Source: an uncultured Lachnospiraceae bacterium
Lineage (GTDB): Bacteria; Bacillota; Clostridia; Lachnospirales; Lachnospiraceae
Assembly: GCA_947643615.1 (NCBI GenBank)
Contig: CANRWO010000006.1
Coordinates: 35,663-99,662 of the forward strand
Length of the DNA: 64,000 nucleotides
Direction: 5' to 3'
In this document: in pieces, positions 50,327 through 60,212 of the stretch
How the letters are laid out: each line of letters opens with the position of its first letter
Position numbering within the stretch: the stretch's first letter is position 1
Translations under genes and position numbers: made by a program
The notes under the pieces: model-generated
Database searches by the model: none
The model's input: only the letters and a program-made list of their open reading frames with translations
Told to the model about the DNA's origin: nothing

Positions 50327-51259
50327 ATGGCAGCACAAACAAGCCACTTGGGAAAAGTGAAAAACGGAAAAGATGTGGTTGCGTTAAATATAATTGCTTA
50401 TACCTTCTGCGGGTTCATAGCGCTGATCTGCCTGGTTCCTTTCCTGATGATCCTGGCAGGGTCGCTCTCTTCGGAAGAGGCTATTATCCAGAACGGCTTC
50501 AGCCTGCTTCCCCAGGATTTCAGTGTGGAGGCGTATAAGACGGTGTTTGAGGAGCCAATGGTTGTGGTGAGGGCATATGGCACCACCATCGGACTTACCA
50601 TAGTCGGTACGCTCCTGGGATTGGCGTTGCAGACCATGACGGCGTATGTGCTGGTGCGGCAGGAGTTTGAATGGAGGAATGTGTTTTCTTTCTTCTTCTA
50701 CTTTACTACCTTGTTCAGCGGTGGACTGGTTCCTTATTATCTGTTGATCAGGCAGACTTTGAAGCTTGCGGATTCCTACCTTGCATTGCTCCTCCCGCTG
50801 CTGTTTTCCGTGTATAACCTGCTGATCATGAAAAGTTACATCAGGAGCATCCCCGATTCCCTGATCGATGCGGCGAAGATCGACGGCTGCGGAGAGTTTC
50901 GGACGCTGGTCCAGGTGGTGGTCCCTCTGATTAAGCCGGCCCTTGCCACAGTGGGGTTGTTCATTGCACTGGCATACTGGAATGACTGGTATAATGCAAT
51001 GCTTTACATCAGTGAGAGCGCATCAACGAAATATCCTCTGCAGTATTTCCTGTACAGGCAGATCAATAATATCGAAGGTTACAAGAAACTGATTGCCAAC
51101 GGTGCGGTCAGCGGTTCGGTGGTCAGCTCCGTGTCACTGCCCACACAGACATTGAAGATGGCGCTTACCATTGTGGTGACCGGCCCTATCGTGCTGGCAT
51201 ATCCTTTCGTGCAGAAGTATTTCGTGCAGGGCATCACCATCGGGGCGGTAAAAGGCTGA
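50327..51259 (+). CDS. sugar ABC transporter permease, YtcP/LplC family
   Basis: 310-residue partner permease with six membrane segments and the EAA-type loop DAAKIDGCGEF. The start codon follows AAGGAGAAAGA, 17 bp after the previous stop. It forms the heterodimeric channel with the upstream product. Confidence 0.93.
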   Translation: MAAQTSHLGKVKNGKDVVALNIIAYTFCGFIALICLVPFLMILAGSLSSEEAIIQNGFSLLPQDFSVEAYKTVFEEPMVVVRAYGTTIGLTIVGTLLGLALQTMTAYVLVRQEFEWRNVFSFFFYFTTLFSGGLVPYYLLIRQTLKLADSYLALLLPLLFSVYNLLIMKSYIRSIPDSLIDAAKIDGCGEFRTLVQVVVPLIKPALATVGLFIALAYWNDWYNAMLYISESASTKYPLQYFLYRQINNIEGYKKLIANGAVSGSVVSSVSLPTQTLKMALTIVVTGPIVLAYPFVQKYFVQGITIGAVKG

Positions 51260-51278
51260 TTGTTTCAGATTTTCCAAG

Positions 51279-51313
51279 TCCGCAAAGCGGGCGGGTTTCT
51301 CCCGGTTTTGCAG
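51279..51313 (+). promoter_or_regulatory. hairpin between permease and binding-protein genes
   Basis: GCAAAGCGGG pairs imperfectly with CCCGGTTTTGC. Without a long T-run it may be a processing or partial termination site that sets different levels of permeases and binding protein. Confidence 0.35.
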
Positions 51314-51370
51314 AGTTTGTTTACCTATATGGGTTGTTAGTTAATTTCACAATATATGAAGGAGGATACT

Positions 51371-52927
51371 ATGAAAAAGAACATGAAAAGAGCGGCGGCG
51401 CTTACCTTAAGCGCGGTGATGGCAACCGGCCTGCTGGCAGGCTGCGGCGGCGATGACGGCGCTGCAGGAAGCACGGCTGCCGGAAACGACAGTGCAGGGG
51501 GGGTAGTTGACACCTCAGAACATGTGGATCTGAAGATGTATCTGCTGGGTGACAGGACTCCCGATTTCGATGAGGTTTACGGTGAGATCAACAAAATCCT
51601 GGAGGAGAAGCTGAACTGCTCCGTTAGCGTAGAGTTCCTGGGATGGGGTGAACATGACACCAAATATTCCATGCTGTTCTCCGGCGGTGAGGAGTTCGAC
51701 CTGATCTTCACGGCTTCCAGCTGGGGGCACTATGAGCCTACCGTGGCCATGGGCGGTTTCTATCCCATGACAGAAGAGTTTATCCAGACTTACGCGCCCG
51801 ATATCTGGGATGTGGTTCCCGAGATTGCGTGGAGCCAGGCAAAGATTGACGGAACCGCGTATATGGTTCCCAACTATCAGAACGAGTTCGGCCAGGATGT
51901 GCTGGCTGTACGCGGGGACTTGATGGAGAAGTATGGCGTTTCCCAGATCACCAGCTGGGATGAGCTGATTGATTTCTATAAGAAATGTGCGGCGGACGGA
52001 CAGTATGCCAGCCAGGGAGGCCCCTGGTACCAGTATTTCCAGGCACAGGGCCTGACCGTTACCGGCGGCGCACCCAAGGGAGGCGAGTTGATCCTGTACA
52101 ATACCCAGGATCCCTCCGATCTCAACTTTACTTATATCCTTGACTGGGAAGGTTTTGCGGACTATTGCCATCAGATGAAAGAGCTGGCAGATTTAGGCTG
52201 TTGGTCCCAGGATGTGTTAAGCTCCGGGGATGAGAGACAGACAGGATTGCTTACCGGAAGGACCGCCGGAATGATCTGGAACCTGGGAAGCTGTAGGAAC
52301 TATGCGGAGCAGGCAAACAAAGAGCATCCGGAATGGAATGTTACCCTGGCAGACCCTGTGGCTGCACAGCCCAAAAAAGTAAATTCCTATATTAACAACG
52401 GTATGGCTATCAACGTGAACAGCCAGAATCCCGAGAGGGCGATGATGGTGCTGAATGAGTTCTATACCAATCCTGTCATCAACGATATGACCAGGTTCGG
52501 TATTGAGGGCAAGCACTGGGAGCCTGTGGGAGACGACCAGTTTAAAGTGATCACTCTGGACGGGTACGGCGTTGACTCCAACTGTAACTGGGGTTGGATG
52601 AATGCAGAGATCAAGAGGACTGAGTATAAAGAGGACAGGACCGTGCTGGATGACACCTATGACGCAATGCTGTCCAGCTGGGAGAGCAATATCAAGGGCG
52701 ACCATGTTTATGACGGATTCAACTTTGATTCCACCAATGTGACCACTCAGATGGCCGCTGTGGACGCGGTACTCCCCACTTACTGCGATCCTTTGATCAA
52801 CGGCCTGGTGCCTGACGTGGATAAGGCGTTGGAGGATTTCAGATTGGCTATGGAGGCGGCAGGTATCCGTGATATCATTGCCGAACTGGAGAAACAGGCA
52901 GCAGAATACGCTGCGTCCAAACAGTAA
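51371..52927 (+). CDS. extracellular carbohydrate-binding lipoprotein of the ABC importer
   Basis: 518-residue family 1 solute-binding protein. The signal peptide ends with the lipobox LLAGC, with lipidated Cys25, followed by a Gly/Ala/Asp-rich spacer and the binding domain from about residue 45. Start at 51371 after AAGGAGGATACT; the frame from 51356 starts inside that site. Likely ligand is a galactan or arabinogalactan oligosaccharide, inferred from the GH53 and GH35 genes nearby. Confidence 0.93.
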   Translation: MKKNMKRAAALTLSAVMATGLLAGCGGDDGAAGSTAAGNDSAGGVVDTSEHVDLKMYLLGDRTPDFDEVYGEINKILEEKLNCSVSVEFLGWGEHDTKYSMLFSGGEEFDLIFTASSWGHYEPTVAMGGFYPMTEEFIQTYAPDIWDVVPEIAWSQAKIDGTAYMVPNYQNEFGQDVLAVRGDLMEKYGVSQITSWDELIDFYKKCAADGQYASQGGPWYQYFQAQGLTVTGGAPKGGELILYNTQDPSDLNFTYILDWEGFADYCHQMKELADLGCWSQDVLSSGDERQTGLLTGRTAGMIWNLGSCRNYAEQANKEHPEWNVTLADPVAAQPKKVNSYINNGMAINVNSQNPERAMMVLNEFYTNPVINDMTRFGIEGKHWEPVGDDQFKVITLDGYGVDSNCNWGWMNAEIKRTEYKEDRTVLDDTYDAMLSSWESNIKGDHVYDGFNFDSTNVTTQMAAVDAVLPTYCDPLINGLVPDVDKALEDFRLAMEAAGIRDIIAELEKQAAEYAASKQ

Positions 52928-52990
52928 TCAGTGGGAAATCTGATGCCTTTATTTTTAACCTGGTTGTGAGAAGAAATTTAGGAATGTACA

Positions 52991-53019
52991 GGGCTGCCGG
53001 TAATGCGGCGGCCCTTTTT
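52991..53019 (+). terminator. intrinsic terminator after the binding-protein gene
   Basis: GGGCTGCCG / CGGCGGCCC stem (one G-U) with a GTAATG loop and a TTTTT tail. Confidence 0.82.
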
Positions 53020-53115
53020 ATAAAAAAAGGCGGGGAGCGCGCTTGGAAAATGCTTCCCCGGTGTGCGTCACTTTAGGGATACAAGCCTCAAAGTGCGGGA
53101 CGCATGGAGGTTGGC

Positions 53116-54099
53116 ATGACACTAGAGGAAATGGCAAGAGAGCTGGGTGTTTCCAAAAGCACCGTATCCAGGGCGCTGTCAGGTAAGGGCCGGATAGGGG
53201 AGGAGACACGCAGGAGAATTATAGATTTTGCGAATCGGCAGGAGCTTCGGAAGGAATGCGGGAGAGGGACGGCGACGCCTACTAAAAACCTGGGAGTCAT
53301 ACTGCCTGCGGATGTTTACCTGAACGGTGGACCTTATTTTCAGCAATGTATTCTGGGAATCTGTGAGACATCTACACGGATGGACTATAATGTGCTGATC
53401 ACCAGCGCCACCGTCAATGACGTATCCGGCATACGCTCCCTGGTGGATAAAGGCAAGGTGGACGGGATTATCCTGACCAGGAGCCTGCAGGATGACAAGG
53501 CGGTGCAATATCTGATGTCTGTGGGATTTCCCGTGGGGTTGACAGGGATCTGCGACGAGGATATCATACAGGTTGATACGGATAATGAGGGGGCGGCGGA
53601 GAGCCTGACTTCCCTTCTGATCGGCAAGGGGTACAGGAAGTTTGCCCTGGTCATTGACAACATGGATTATATGGTGAACAGAAGCAGGTACAGCGGTTTC
53701 AGCCGTGCCCTGCTGAAAAACGGATTATCGCCGGGGACGCAGCTTATCCATGCAAGTCCGCTGAACCCGGAGATGATGGACTCCCTGTTGGGTGAAATGA
53801 TCGGCGGTAAAGTAGAGTGCATTATCTGCGGGGATGACATTATCTGTACCAGGGTCATGTCTAACCTGCAGGCCCAGGGATACAGGATCCCTAAGGACAT
53901 CGCCGTGGCCTCCCTGTATAACAGTCCCAGCCTGGACTGCTTTACCCCTGCGGTGACTGCGGTTAACGTGTCCGCCAAACAGGTGGGAAACATGATTGCC
54001 AGGCAGGTCATAAATTCCCTGACAGGGAAGGATTACCAGAAAAAGACGATCGTGGATTATGAAATTCTGCTGCGGAAGTCCACCAATGGAATATTATGA
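53116..54099 (+). CDS. LacI-family transcriptional regulator
   Basis: 327 residues: N-terminal LacI helix-turn-helix (TLEEMARELGVSKSTVSRALSGKG) and hinge, then a periplasmic-binding-protein-like sensor domain (about 60-327). Start at 53116 with GGAGG 5 nt upstream; the ATG at 53104 overlaps that site. It lies between the transporter and the two glycosidase genes and is the obvious regulator of the galactan locus, probably induced by an imported galacto-oligosaccharide. Confidence 0.92.
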   Translation: MTLEEMARELGVSKSTVSRALSGKGRIGEETRRRIIDFANRQELRKECGRGTATPTKNLGVILPADVYLNGGPYFQQCILGICETSTRMDYNVLITSATVNDVSGIRSLVDKGKVDGIILTRSLQDDKAVQYLMSVGFPVGLTGICDEDIIQVDTDNEGAAESLTSLLIGKGYRKFALVIDNMDYMVNRSRYSGFSRALLKNGLSPGTQLIHASPLNPEMMDSLLGEMIGGKVECIICGDDIICTRVMSNLQAQGYRIPKDIAVASLYNSPSLDCFTPAVTAVNVSAKQVGNMIARQVINSLTGKDYQKKTIVDYEILLRKSTNGIL

Positions 54100-54146
54100 A
54101 ACTTATATGTATCAGGGGGGATTAGACTGGAAAGGGAGGATGCCTG

Positions 54147-55679
54147 ATGTTGGATTTTTATAAGGGAATGGATATTTCTTCCCTGCCCCAGAGCCTGGCA
54201 GAGGGGATGCGGGTAAAGGACAGGGACGGGTCGGAGACGGAAGTCTTTGGATTATTAAAGGAATATGGTGTCAATGCCGTCAGGCTGCGGATCTGGAATG
54301 ACCCGGAATGTGTGCCGGAGGCAAAGGGTTACTGCAGCCTGCAGCATACTTTGGAAATGGCCAGGAAAGTCAGGGAGAACCATATGAGCTTCCTGCTGGA
54401 TTTCCACTATTCCGACTTTTGGGCGGACCCGGCAAACCAGAGGAAGCCGAAGGCATGGGAAGCTTTCAGCTTTTCGGAATTGGAGGAAGCGGTTTATGCC
54501 TTTACCAGGGATACATTGCTGCGTCTGAAGGAAGAGGGCGCTCTTCCCGACATGGTACAGATCGGGAATGAGATTCGGAGCGGCCTGTTATTCCCCGAGG
54601 GGGAACTGCCAGATTATGAGGGAATGGTAAGGCTGGTCAACGCAGGCATCAGAGGCGCAAGGGAAGTGGCTGGCCCGGAACAGATGCAGGTCATGATCCA
54701 TCTGGACCAGGGCGGCAGATATGACTGGCTCCATGAGTGGTTCGAGAAAGCTTTCCTGGCGGGACTCCGTGATTTCGACCTCATTGGCCTCTCCTATTAT
54801 CCTTTCTGGCATGGCACTTATCTGGATCTGCGGGATTCCATGAACAGGCTGCTGCGTGATTACGGGAAACCGATTCTCATTGTGGAGACGGCTTATGCCT
54901 GGCGAAAGAGTGAGAGGGGTTTCATCGACGAGGACCAGATACGGATCGGCTGCATGGAGGCTACACCCCGGGGGCAGAGGAGGGTGCTTGAGTATGTGAT
55001 GCACCTTGTGGCAGAACTCCCCGGCAGGATGGGGAAGGGCGTGTATTATTGGGAACCCATCTGCGTGCCCGGGAGCGGAGGCGGCTGGAATGAGAATATG
55101 GGACTGCTGGACGAGGACGGGCGGGCCATGGAGGGACTGGAAGCTTTCAGGCAGGACAGGGAAGAGATGGAACATGAGCCGGAAGGCTGGAAAGAATTGG
55201 AGGGACGGCTTCAATCAACGGGCGGAGAGGGTTCGGAGCCTGGCATGGGGGGAGATAACCTGCTGAGGAACGGTGATTTCACGGAAGGCGCCGACGGAAT
55301 GGCATATTGGGATATTGAAGAAAAAGAGGAAAATACGGTCCTCTCGATCCTGCCTGAGAGAAAATGCCTGAAGGTCCAGGCGGCAAAGAATTTCCGCTTC
55401 TGCATCAGCAATACCATAATCCTCAGGCAGGAGGGGGACTATGGCGTGTCCGTAGAGATTATGGGTGTGGATACTACCGGCGTGGATGTCAGGCTCTTTG
55501 CCGAGAACTGCGGTAATGTGAGGGAGACGGTAATCCATCCCACGGAACATTCCAGGGCGGTTTATGAAATACGCAATATGCCCTGTGAAGCCGGCCTGCT
55601 AAAGGTAGGGATCAGGATATCTTCACCGGCAATCTATGTTACAATGGGGGATTTCAGGGTGATCCGGGAAAAACTATGA
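54147..55679 (+). CDS. arabinogalactan endo-beta-1,4-galactanase, GH53
   Basis: 510 residues. The GH53 barrel (1-345) begins FYKGMDISSLPQ and shows the acid/base Glu142 (QIGNEIRSG) and the nucleophile Glu248 (IVETAY). It cleaves beta-1,4-galactan side chains of pectin. The C-terminal part (about 372-510) looks like a beta-sandwich carbohydrate-binding module (NLLRNGDFTEG, KCLKVQAAKN). No signal peptide is visible, so it may act inside the cell on imported oligosaccharides, unusual for this family. Confidence 0.92.
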   Translation: MLDFYKGMDISSLPQSLAEGMRVKDRDGSETEVFGLLKEYGVNAVRLRIWNDPECVPEAKGYCSLQHTLEMARKVRENHMSFLLDFHYSDFWADPANQRKPKAWEAFSFSELEEAVYAFTRDTLLRLKEEGALPDMVQIGNEIRSGLLFPEGELPDYEGMVRLVNAGIRGAREVAGPEQMQVMIHLDQGGRYDWLHEWFEKAFLAGLRDFDLIGLSYYPFWHGTYLDLRDSMNRLLRDYGKPILIVETAYAWRKSERGFIDEDQIRIGCMEATPRGQRRVLEYVMHLVAELPGRMGKGVYYWEPICVPGSGGGWNENMGLLDEDGRAMEGLEAFRQDREEMEHEPEGWKELEGRLQSTGGEGSEPGMGGDNLLRNGDFTEGADGMAYWDIEEKEENTVLSILPERKCLKVQAAKNFRFCISNTIILRQEGDYGVSVEIMGVDTTGVDVRLFAENCGNVRETVIHPTEHSRAVYEIRNMPCEAGLLKVGIRISSPAIYVTMGDFRVIREKL

Positions 55680-55741
55680 GTAAGATTCCCATGGGCGTGC
55701 CAGAATGCGCAAGGGGTGTAAAAAGAGAAGGAGTTAGGAGA

Positions 55742-57880
55742 ATGACAGAGTATACATACAACAGTGATTATCTGATGAGGGACGGAAAGCCTTGGTTCCC
55801 TGTTATGGGAGAGATGCATTTTACCAGGTACAACGAAGCTCTGTGGGAGGAATCCCTGCGGAAAATGAAAGCAGGGGGCGTGACCATAGTGTCCACCTAT
55901 ATGATTTGGATACACCATGAGGAGGAGGAGGGCGTTTTTGACTTCTCCGGGTGCCGTAACGTGAGAAAATTTGTGGAATTATGTGAAAAGGTGGGATTGC
56001 AGGTATGCCTCCGGCTGGGCCCCTGGGTACATGGGGAGGTGAGAAACGGAGGCTTCCCTGACTGGGTGGTGAAAAAGGGGGAGGAAGGCATTGAGCTGCG
56101 CAGCAATGACGAAGCGTATATGGCGTTAGTAAGGCGCTATTGGAGCCGAATCTATGAGCAGGTGGAGGGCCTCATGCTGAAGGACGGCGGCCCGGTGATC
56201 GCCATGCAGCTGGAAAATGAATATGGCCATGTGGGAGGCTTCCGGGGGGAAAAAGGTGAGGCTCATATGCGTGGGTTGATGGCCCTGGCAAAGGAGCTTG
56301 GGTTGGAGGTTCCCATCTATACGGCCACCGGCTGGGGCGGAGCCGTGATCGGTGACTGTATCCCTGTGATGGGCGGCTATTGCGAAGCGCCCTGGGAGCA
56401 GAGCTTTGAAGAGATTTCCGCGAATACCAACTACGTTATCAGCCATGTAAGGAATGACGCCTTGATCGCCTGTGACCATCATGTGGAAGGGGCAGTCACC
56501 TTTGACGAGTCTGCGTTCCCCTATTTGACGGCGGAACTGGGAGGGGGCATGCAAGTCACATCCCACAGGCGCCCTGTGGCTACGGGCCCTGACATCGGGG
56601 CAATGTCCACCACAAAGCTGGCCAGCGGGGTGGCCCTGCTGGGGTACTATATGTACCATGGCGGCAGCAATCCCAAAGGGAAGTTGTCCACCATGCAGGA
56701 GAGCAGGGGGACAGGCTACCTGAACGATCTGCCGGAAATCAATTATGACTTCAACGCGCCCGTACGCCAGTATGGGACAATTTCGGATAATTACAAGGAG
56801 ATTAAGCTGCTTGCAGCCTTCCTGAAAGACTTCGGTGAGGACATGGCTCCCATGAAGTCCGAGATTTTCCCGGAGGATGTAAAACCGGAGGATACGCATA
56901 CACTGCGGACCTCCTGCAGGCATGACGATACCCATGGTTACGTGTTCTTCAACAATTACCAGAGGCGGAGGACCATGGATGATCATCAGGGAGTAGTCTT
57001 TAAGGGACTGACGGCAGCAGGGGAAGTAGTGTTCCCTGCGGTGGATATCGTTGGAGGGACTTACGGCTTTTTCCCCTATCATATGCGTATGGGGAGCGCC
57101 GTACTTGTATCCGCGCTGGCAACTCCGTTCTGCAGGCTCAACGGCGAAGAGGGGACTTATGTGTTTTATGGCGATTACGCTCCCCGCTACCTCTGGCAGG
57201 ACGGCAAGGAGGCGGATGTGCTGCACCTCACCAGGGAGCAGGCGCTGAATGCATGGAAGGTGGCTTTGGATCAGGACTATCTGGTGATCAGCGACAATTA
57301 TGTGTGGGAGGAGAACGGTGGGTTGGCAGTCACCGGAAATGCCCACACCAGGATCCTCATGTACCCGGAACCTGTGAAAGCTCCGGCTGGGTTTGGGAAG
57401 GCCGGAACGGAAGGGCGTTTTGTGGTATATGAGAGAGAGATAATCGGCAAGGGGACAGAGGCCGAATACAGGGAGCTTTCAGGAAGCGCTGCGGAAGCCA
57501 GGCGCAGGGAGCTTTTCGGCAGGGCGGCGGAAGATGGGTTCCAGAGGATTTTCGGGGACGCGGATACTTCTGTCTATGAGATCACCTTATCCTATTCAGG
57601 CAAAGAAGAGCGCTCTTCCGGAAGGGATACGCTGCTTTGGCTGGATTATGCGGGAATCGGCATGGAAGTCTTTCTGGACGGGCAAAAGATAAACGATCAT
57701 TTTTATACGGGGCAGAAAGTCCCTGTGAGCCTTGGGTATTTCGGGTTCCCGGAGAAATTGGAGGTAGTGGTCAGCGGACTGAAGGAGGATGATAAAGTAT
57801 TTATCGAAAGCTGGCCCGAGATGAAGGGCGGAAAAGCCTGCAGCCTGGACCGGGTGGAGGTTACGGAAGAGTATAGGTAG
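55742..57880 (+). CDS. beta-galactosidase, GH35
   Basis: 712-residue enzyme that removes terminal beta-galactose. The GH35 barrel starts GEMHFTRYNEALWEESL, has acid/base Glu160 (MQLENEYG) and nucleophile Glu265 (LTAELGGGMQ), followed by beta-domains. No signal peptide, consistent with intracellular breakdown of galacto-oligosaccharides made by the GH53 enzyme upstream. Start at 55742 follows AAGGAG with an 8-nt spacer; the open frame from 55676 overlaps the galactanase end and is not family-like. Last gene of the locus. Confidence 0.93.
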   Translation: MTEYTYNSDYLMRDGKPWFPVMGEMHFTRYNEALWEESLRKMKAGGVTIVSTYMIWIHHEEEEGVFDFSGCRNVRKFVELCEKVGLQVCLRLGPWVHGEVRNGGFPDWVVKKGEEGIELRSNDEAYMALVRRYWSRIYEQVEGLMLKDGGPVIAMQLENEYGHVGGFRGEKGEAHMRGLMALAKELGLEVPIYTATGWGGAVIGDCIPVMGGYCEAPWEQSFEEISANTNYVISHVRNDALIACDHHVEGAVTFDESAFPYLTAELGGGMQVTSHRRPVATGPDIGAMSTTKLASGVALLGYYMYHGGSNPKGKLSTMQESRGTGYLNDLPEINYDFNAPVRQYGTISDNYKEIKLLAAFLKDFGEDMAPMKSEIFPEDVKPEDTHTLRTSCRHDDTHGYVFFNNYQRRRTMDDHQGVVFKGLTAAGEVVFPAVDIVGGTYGFFPYHMRMGSAVLVSALATPFCRLNGEEGTYVFYGDYAPRYLWQDGKEADVLHLTREQALNAWKVALDQDYLVISDNYVWEENGGLAVTGNAHTRILMYPEPVKAPAGFGKAGTEGRFVVYEREIIGKGTEAEYRELSGSAAEARRRELFGRAAEDGFQRIFGDADTSVYEITLSYSGKEERSSGRDTLLWLDYAGIGMEVFLDGQKINDHFYTGQKVPVSLGYFGFPEKLEVVVSGLKEDDKVFIESWPEMKGGKACSLDRVEVTEEYR

Positions 57881-58049
57881 GAGGAAGTTTTTCAGCAGCC
57901 ATATGGCAATGCAGTATTCTTTTCTGGTTGTTCCGGCAAATGGGAACTGTAGGGGAATCCGGAAGTACGGTTTTGTTTTCCGGGGGAAGGAAGTACTGAT
58001 TGGGTGTGAGTAGAGGCCTCGGATGACAGAAGGAGATCCGCTAAATAGA

Positions 58050-58071
58050 GCAGGCTGAATTTTCAGCCTGC
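58050..58071. terminator. weak bidirectional hairpin between GH35 and the zinc-ribbon gene
   Basis: GCAGGCTGA / TCAGCCTGC with a four-base loop, between convergent genes. No long T-run on either side. Nothing else was seen in 57881-58154. Confidence 0.35.
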
Positions 58072-58154
58072 AATGTTATATTTCCCATGGTATATGGACA
58101 AGGAATATATTGCTGAGGGAAATGCAGGTATCTGGACAACAGACAGCCTACGAA

Positions 58155-60149
58155 CTAACTTCCTTCTTCATTTCTCTGATTTCCCTGTCTGGGCAGGCGG
58201 TTTTGCAGGAGCTCGAGCTGTGCCTTGGAGCATCCTCTGGAAGAAAAAGCATATTCCAAATCCTGGCAGTAGATAAGAAACAAATGCCTGGGGCGTTTGA
58301 AAAGTCCAATAAGCCTGTACAGGCTGGCCAGGGCAGCAATGGCGCACAGCAGGGCAGCACCCCCGAAGGACAGCAGGCGGTAAATGAGTTCTTGTGTATG
58401 CTGCTCTATGTCGGACAGAAGAAGAGAATAGTTATTTCTGTAGACGTCCTCATTTGCAAGGAGTTGTGCCAACTCTTTTTCCTGGTTTTGCAAGTCCCGA
58501 AGTTCGCTGTCCAATTCCGCAAACCTGGCCTCTGCATCAGTGATATCCTTATCCACGGAGGTGGATAAGGTTTTGCCGTAACCCTTGTCCTGCAGAAGTT
58601 CGTCTATAAATTCAGGATGGTTTTCGGCATAGGAAGCAATCATGTCGCTGAAGGATGCTTCCGTTCCCTTTAAGCTGCATCCCATACCGCCGTACGCCGT
58701 ATCATCTGCGGTGTAGACAGCTATATCATAGCAGGGCAGATTAGGGTCTATTTTGTCTATGAAATTCCGGTAGGCCGTATAGTAGGCCGTTTCGTCCAGC
58801 AGCATGTTCCAGTCAAGTCCGAAATCTTCTGCCTGGAGGCCGTAATCCAGCCACATGGGCGTATCCACATTATAATAATCAAGGCCGTACAGCCAGAATT
58901 CTTCATAATGGCTTCTGCTCCAGCCGGGCACGGACATTTCCGACGGATCAGGCGCCCCGCCATAGGCTTTGGCGAATATGGCACCGTCCACGGTGTACCT
59001 GGGGAGTGAGAGTATCTTTTGCATGAAGTCGGCGCCGGTGATATAGATGCGTCCCGTATACTGAATGTGTTCATATAAATCCAGGTCATAATGCTCGTTC
59101 GCCAGGTTGGCGGCGGAATCCAGCCCAGAGGAAAATTTGTTTTCCGCGTCGCCGCTGTAAATCCACATATCAGTATCCAGGAAGTAATTCCCGCCGTATT
59201 CCTCAGTCGCCTCATAGTAGCTGTAGAGCCAGCTATTCAATAATTCGTCTTCCTTGAAAGCAGTCACAAGATCCTGCAGGTATTCCTGATAGGCGCGGGA
59301 AAACGGTTCCCTGTTGAAGAAGGCATCCAGGTCAAACCTGCCGCTGGTGTAAACAGCATCCAGTATTTCCTGTGTTTGAAGAGTCTTTAAATAGGCCAGC
59401 TCGGCCGACAGGTCATCTGCTTCGGCGCGGTTATCCTTTTGGCTGTCCTGATATTGGAGAAGGCATTCCGCGCCGTCATTATCCAGGATTGCAATGGTGG
59501 CTTCCAGCGCTTCCAGCTCCTTGTCCCGATAGGGAGCGCTCCGTTCACGGCAGGTATCGTAACCCCATCTGGCCAGGGTAAAAGCGCATACCGAAAAGGC
59601 TGCAAGCAACAGCAATGACAGGAAAATACGCCCGCTGTATTTATAGTGCTCCAAGGAAGTCCCTATAATCGAGCCAAGGGGAACCAGGGAGTCTTTTTTT
59701 GTCTTTCTGAATTTCTTTTTGCCGGATTTTCTGAAATAGTGTTTTTTGTGCAGGCGTAATTCCCCGCCGGTAACGACTACTTTTCCTTTTTTCAGGGTAA
59801 GGTCTGCAATTGCTTCGGCGGCCGGCGCTGCAGGGGGCATAACCGATTCCGGTGTATCGGCGTCATGCTGTTCTTGTCCGTCAAGCTGTCTTCCGGTTTG
59901 TTCCTGGCTATCAACGTCATGCCGGTCTTGGGATTCCCCCTGGGAATCATATTCCTTTTGGGAGGCAAAGGTGTCCTCGGTATGTGGCTTGGAATCCGCT
60001 GTGTCTGTCCCCTTTGCATTTGCGGTGGCGTTTTCTGATTGGGTGGAGACGGAACCAGGCGATTCGGGTTCTTCCCTCACAGACACACCGCAATAAGAAC
60101 AGAAGTGTGCATTTTCTCGCAATTTTTTTCCACATTGATGACAAAACAT
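58155..60149 (-). CDS. zinc-ribbon, two-transmembrane protein of unknown function
   Basis: 664 residues. N-terminal zinc ribbon with CxxC pairs at C3/C6 and C17/C20 (MFCHQCGKKL, FCSYCG), a long polar Glu/Asp/Gln-rich linker, a Lys-rich segment, one transmembrane helix at about 175-197 (RIFLSLLLLAAFSVCAFTLA), a large presumably external domain rich in aromatic residues, a coiled coil near the C-terminus (AELDSELRDLQNQEKELAQL), a second transmembrane helix and a short tail. No known domain recognised in the central part. Start at 60149 follows AGAGGA; the frame continues to 60452 through the repeat array and is rejected there. Standalone, convergent to GH35. Confidence 0.78.
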   Translation of the reverse strand: MFCHQCGKKLRENAHFCSYCGVSVREEPESPGSVSTQSENATANAKGTDTADSKPHTEDTFASQKEYDSQGESQDRHDVDSQEQTGRQLDGQEQHDADTPESVMPPAAPAAEAIADLTLKKGKVVVTGGELRLHKKHYFRKSGKKKFRKTKKDSLVPLGSIIGTSLEHYKYSGRIFLSLLLLAAFSVCAFTLARWGYDTCRERSAPYRDKELEALEATIAILDNDGAECLLQYQDSQKDNRAEADDLSAELAYLKTLQTQEILDAVYTSGRFDLDAFFNREPFSRAYQEYLQDLVTAFKEDELLNSWLYSYYEATEEYGGNYFLDTDMWIYSGDAENKFSSGLDSAANLANEHYDLDLYEHIQYTGRIYITGADFMQKILSLPRYTVDGAIFAKAYGGAPDPSEMSVPGWSRSHYEEFWLYGLDYYNVDTPMWLDYGLQAEDFGLDWNMLLDETAYYTAYRNFIDKIDPNLPCYDIAVYTADDTAYGGMGCSLKGTEASFSDMIASYAENHPEFIDELLQDKGYGKTLSTSVDKDITDAEARFAELDSELRDLQNQEKELAQLLANEDVYRNNYSLLLSDIEQHTQELIYRLLSFGGAALLCAIAALASLYRLIGLFKRPRHLFLIYCQDLEYAFSSRGCSKAQLELLQNRLPRQGNQRNEEGS

Positions 60150-60212
60150 ATGGCATATCCTCTCTGAAAAGTAACCCTCTCTCCGGAAATGTGATGGAAA
60201 AGTGATGGAAAA

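Noticed and set aside
56126..57346. 406-codon minus-strand frame
   Set aside because: Shadow of the GH35 gene.
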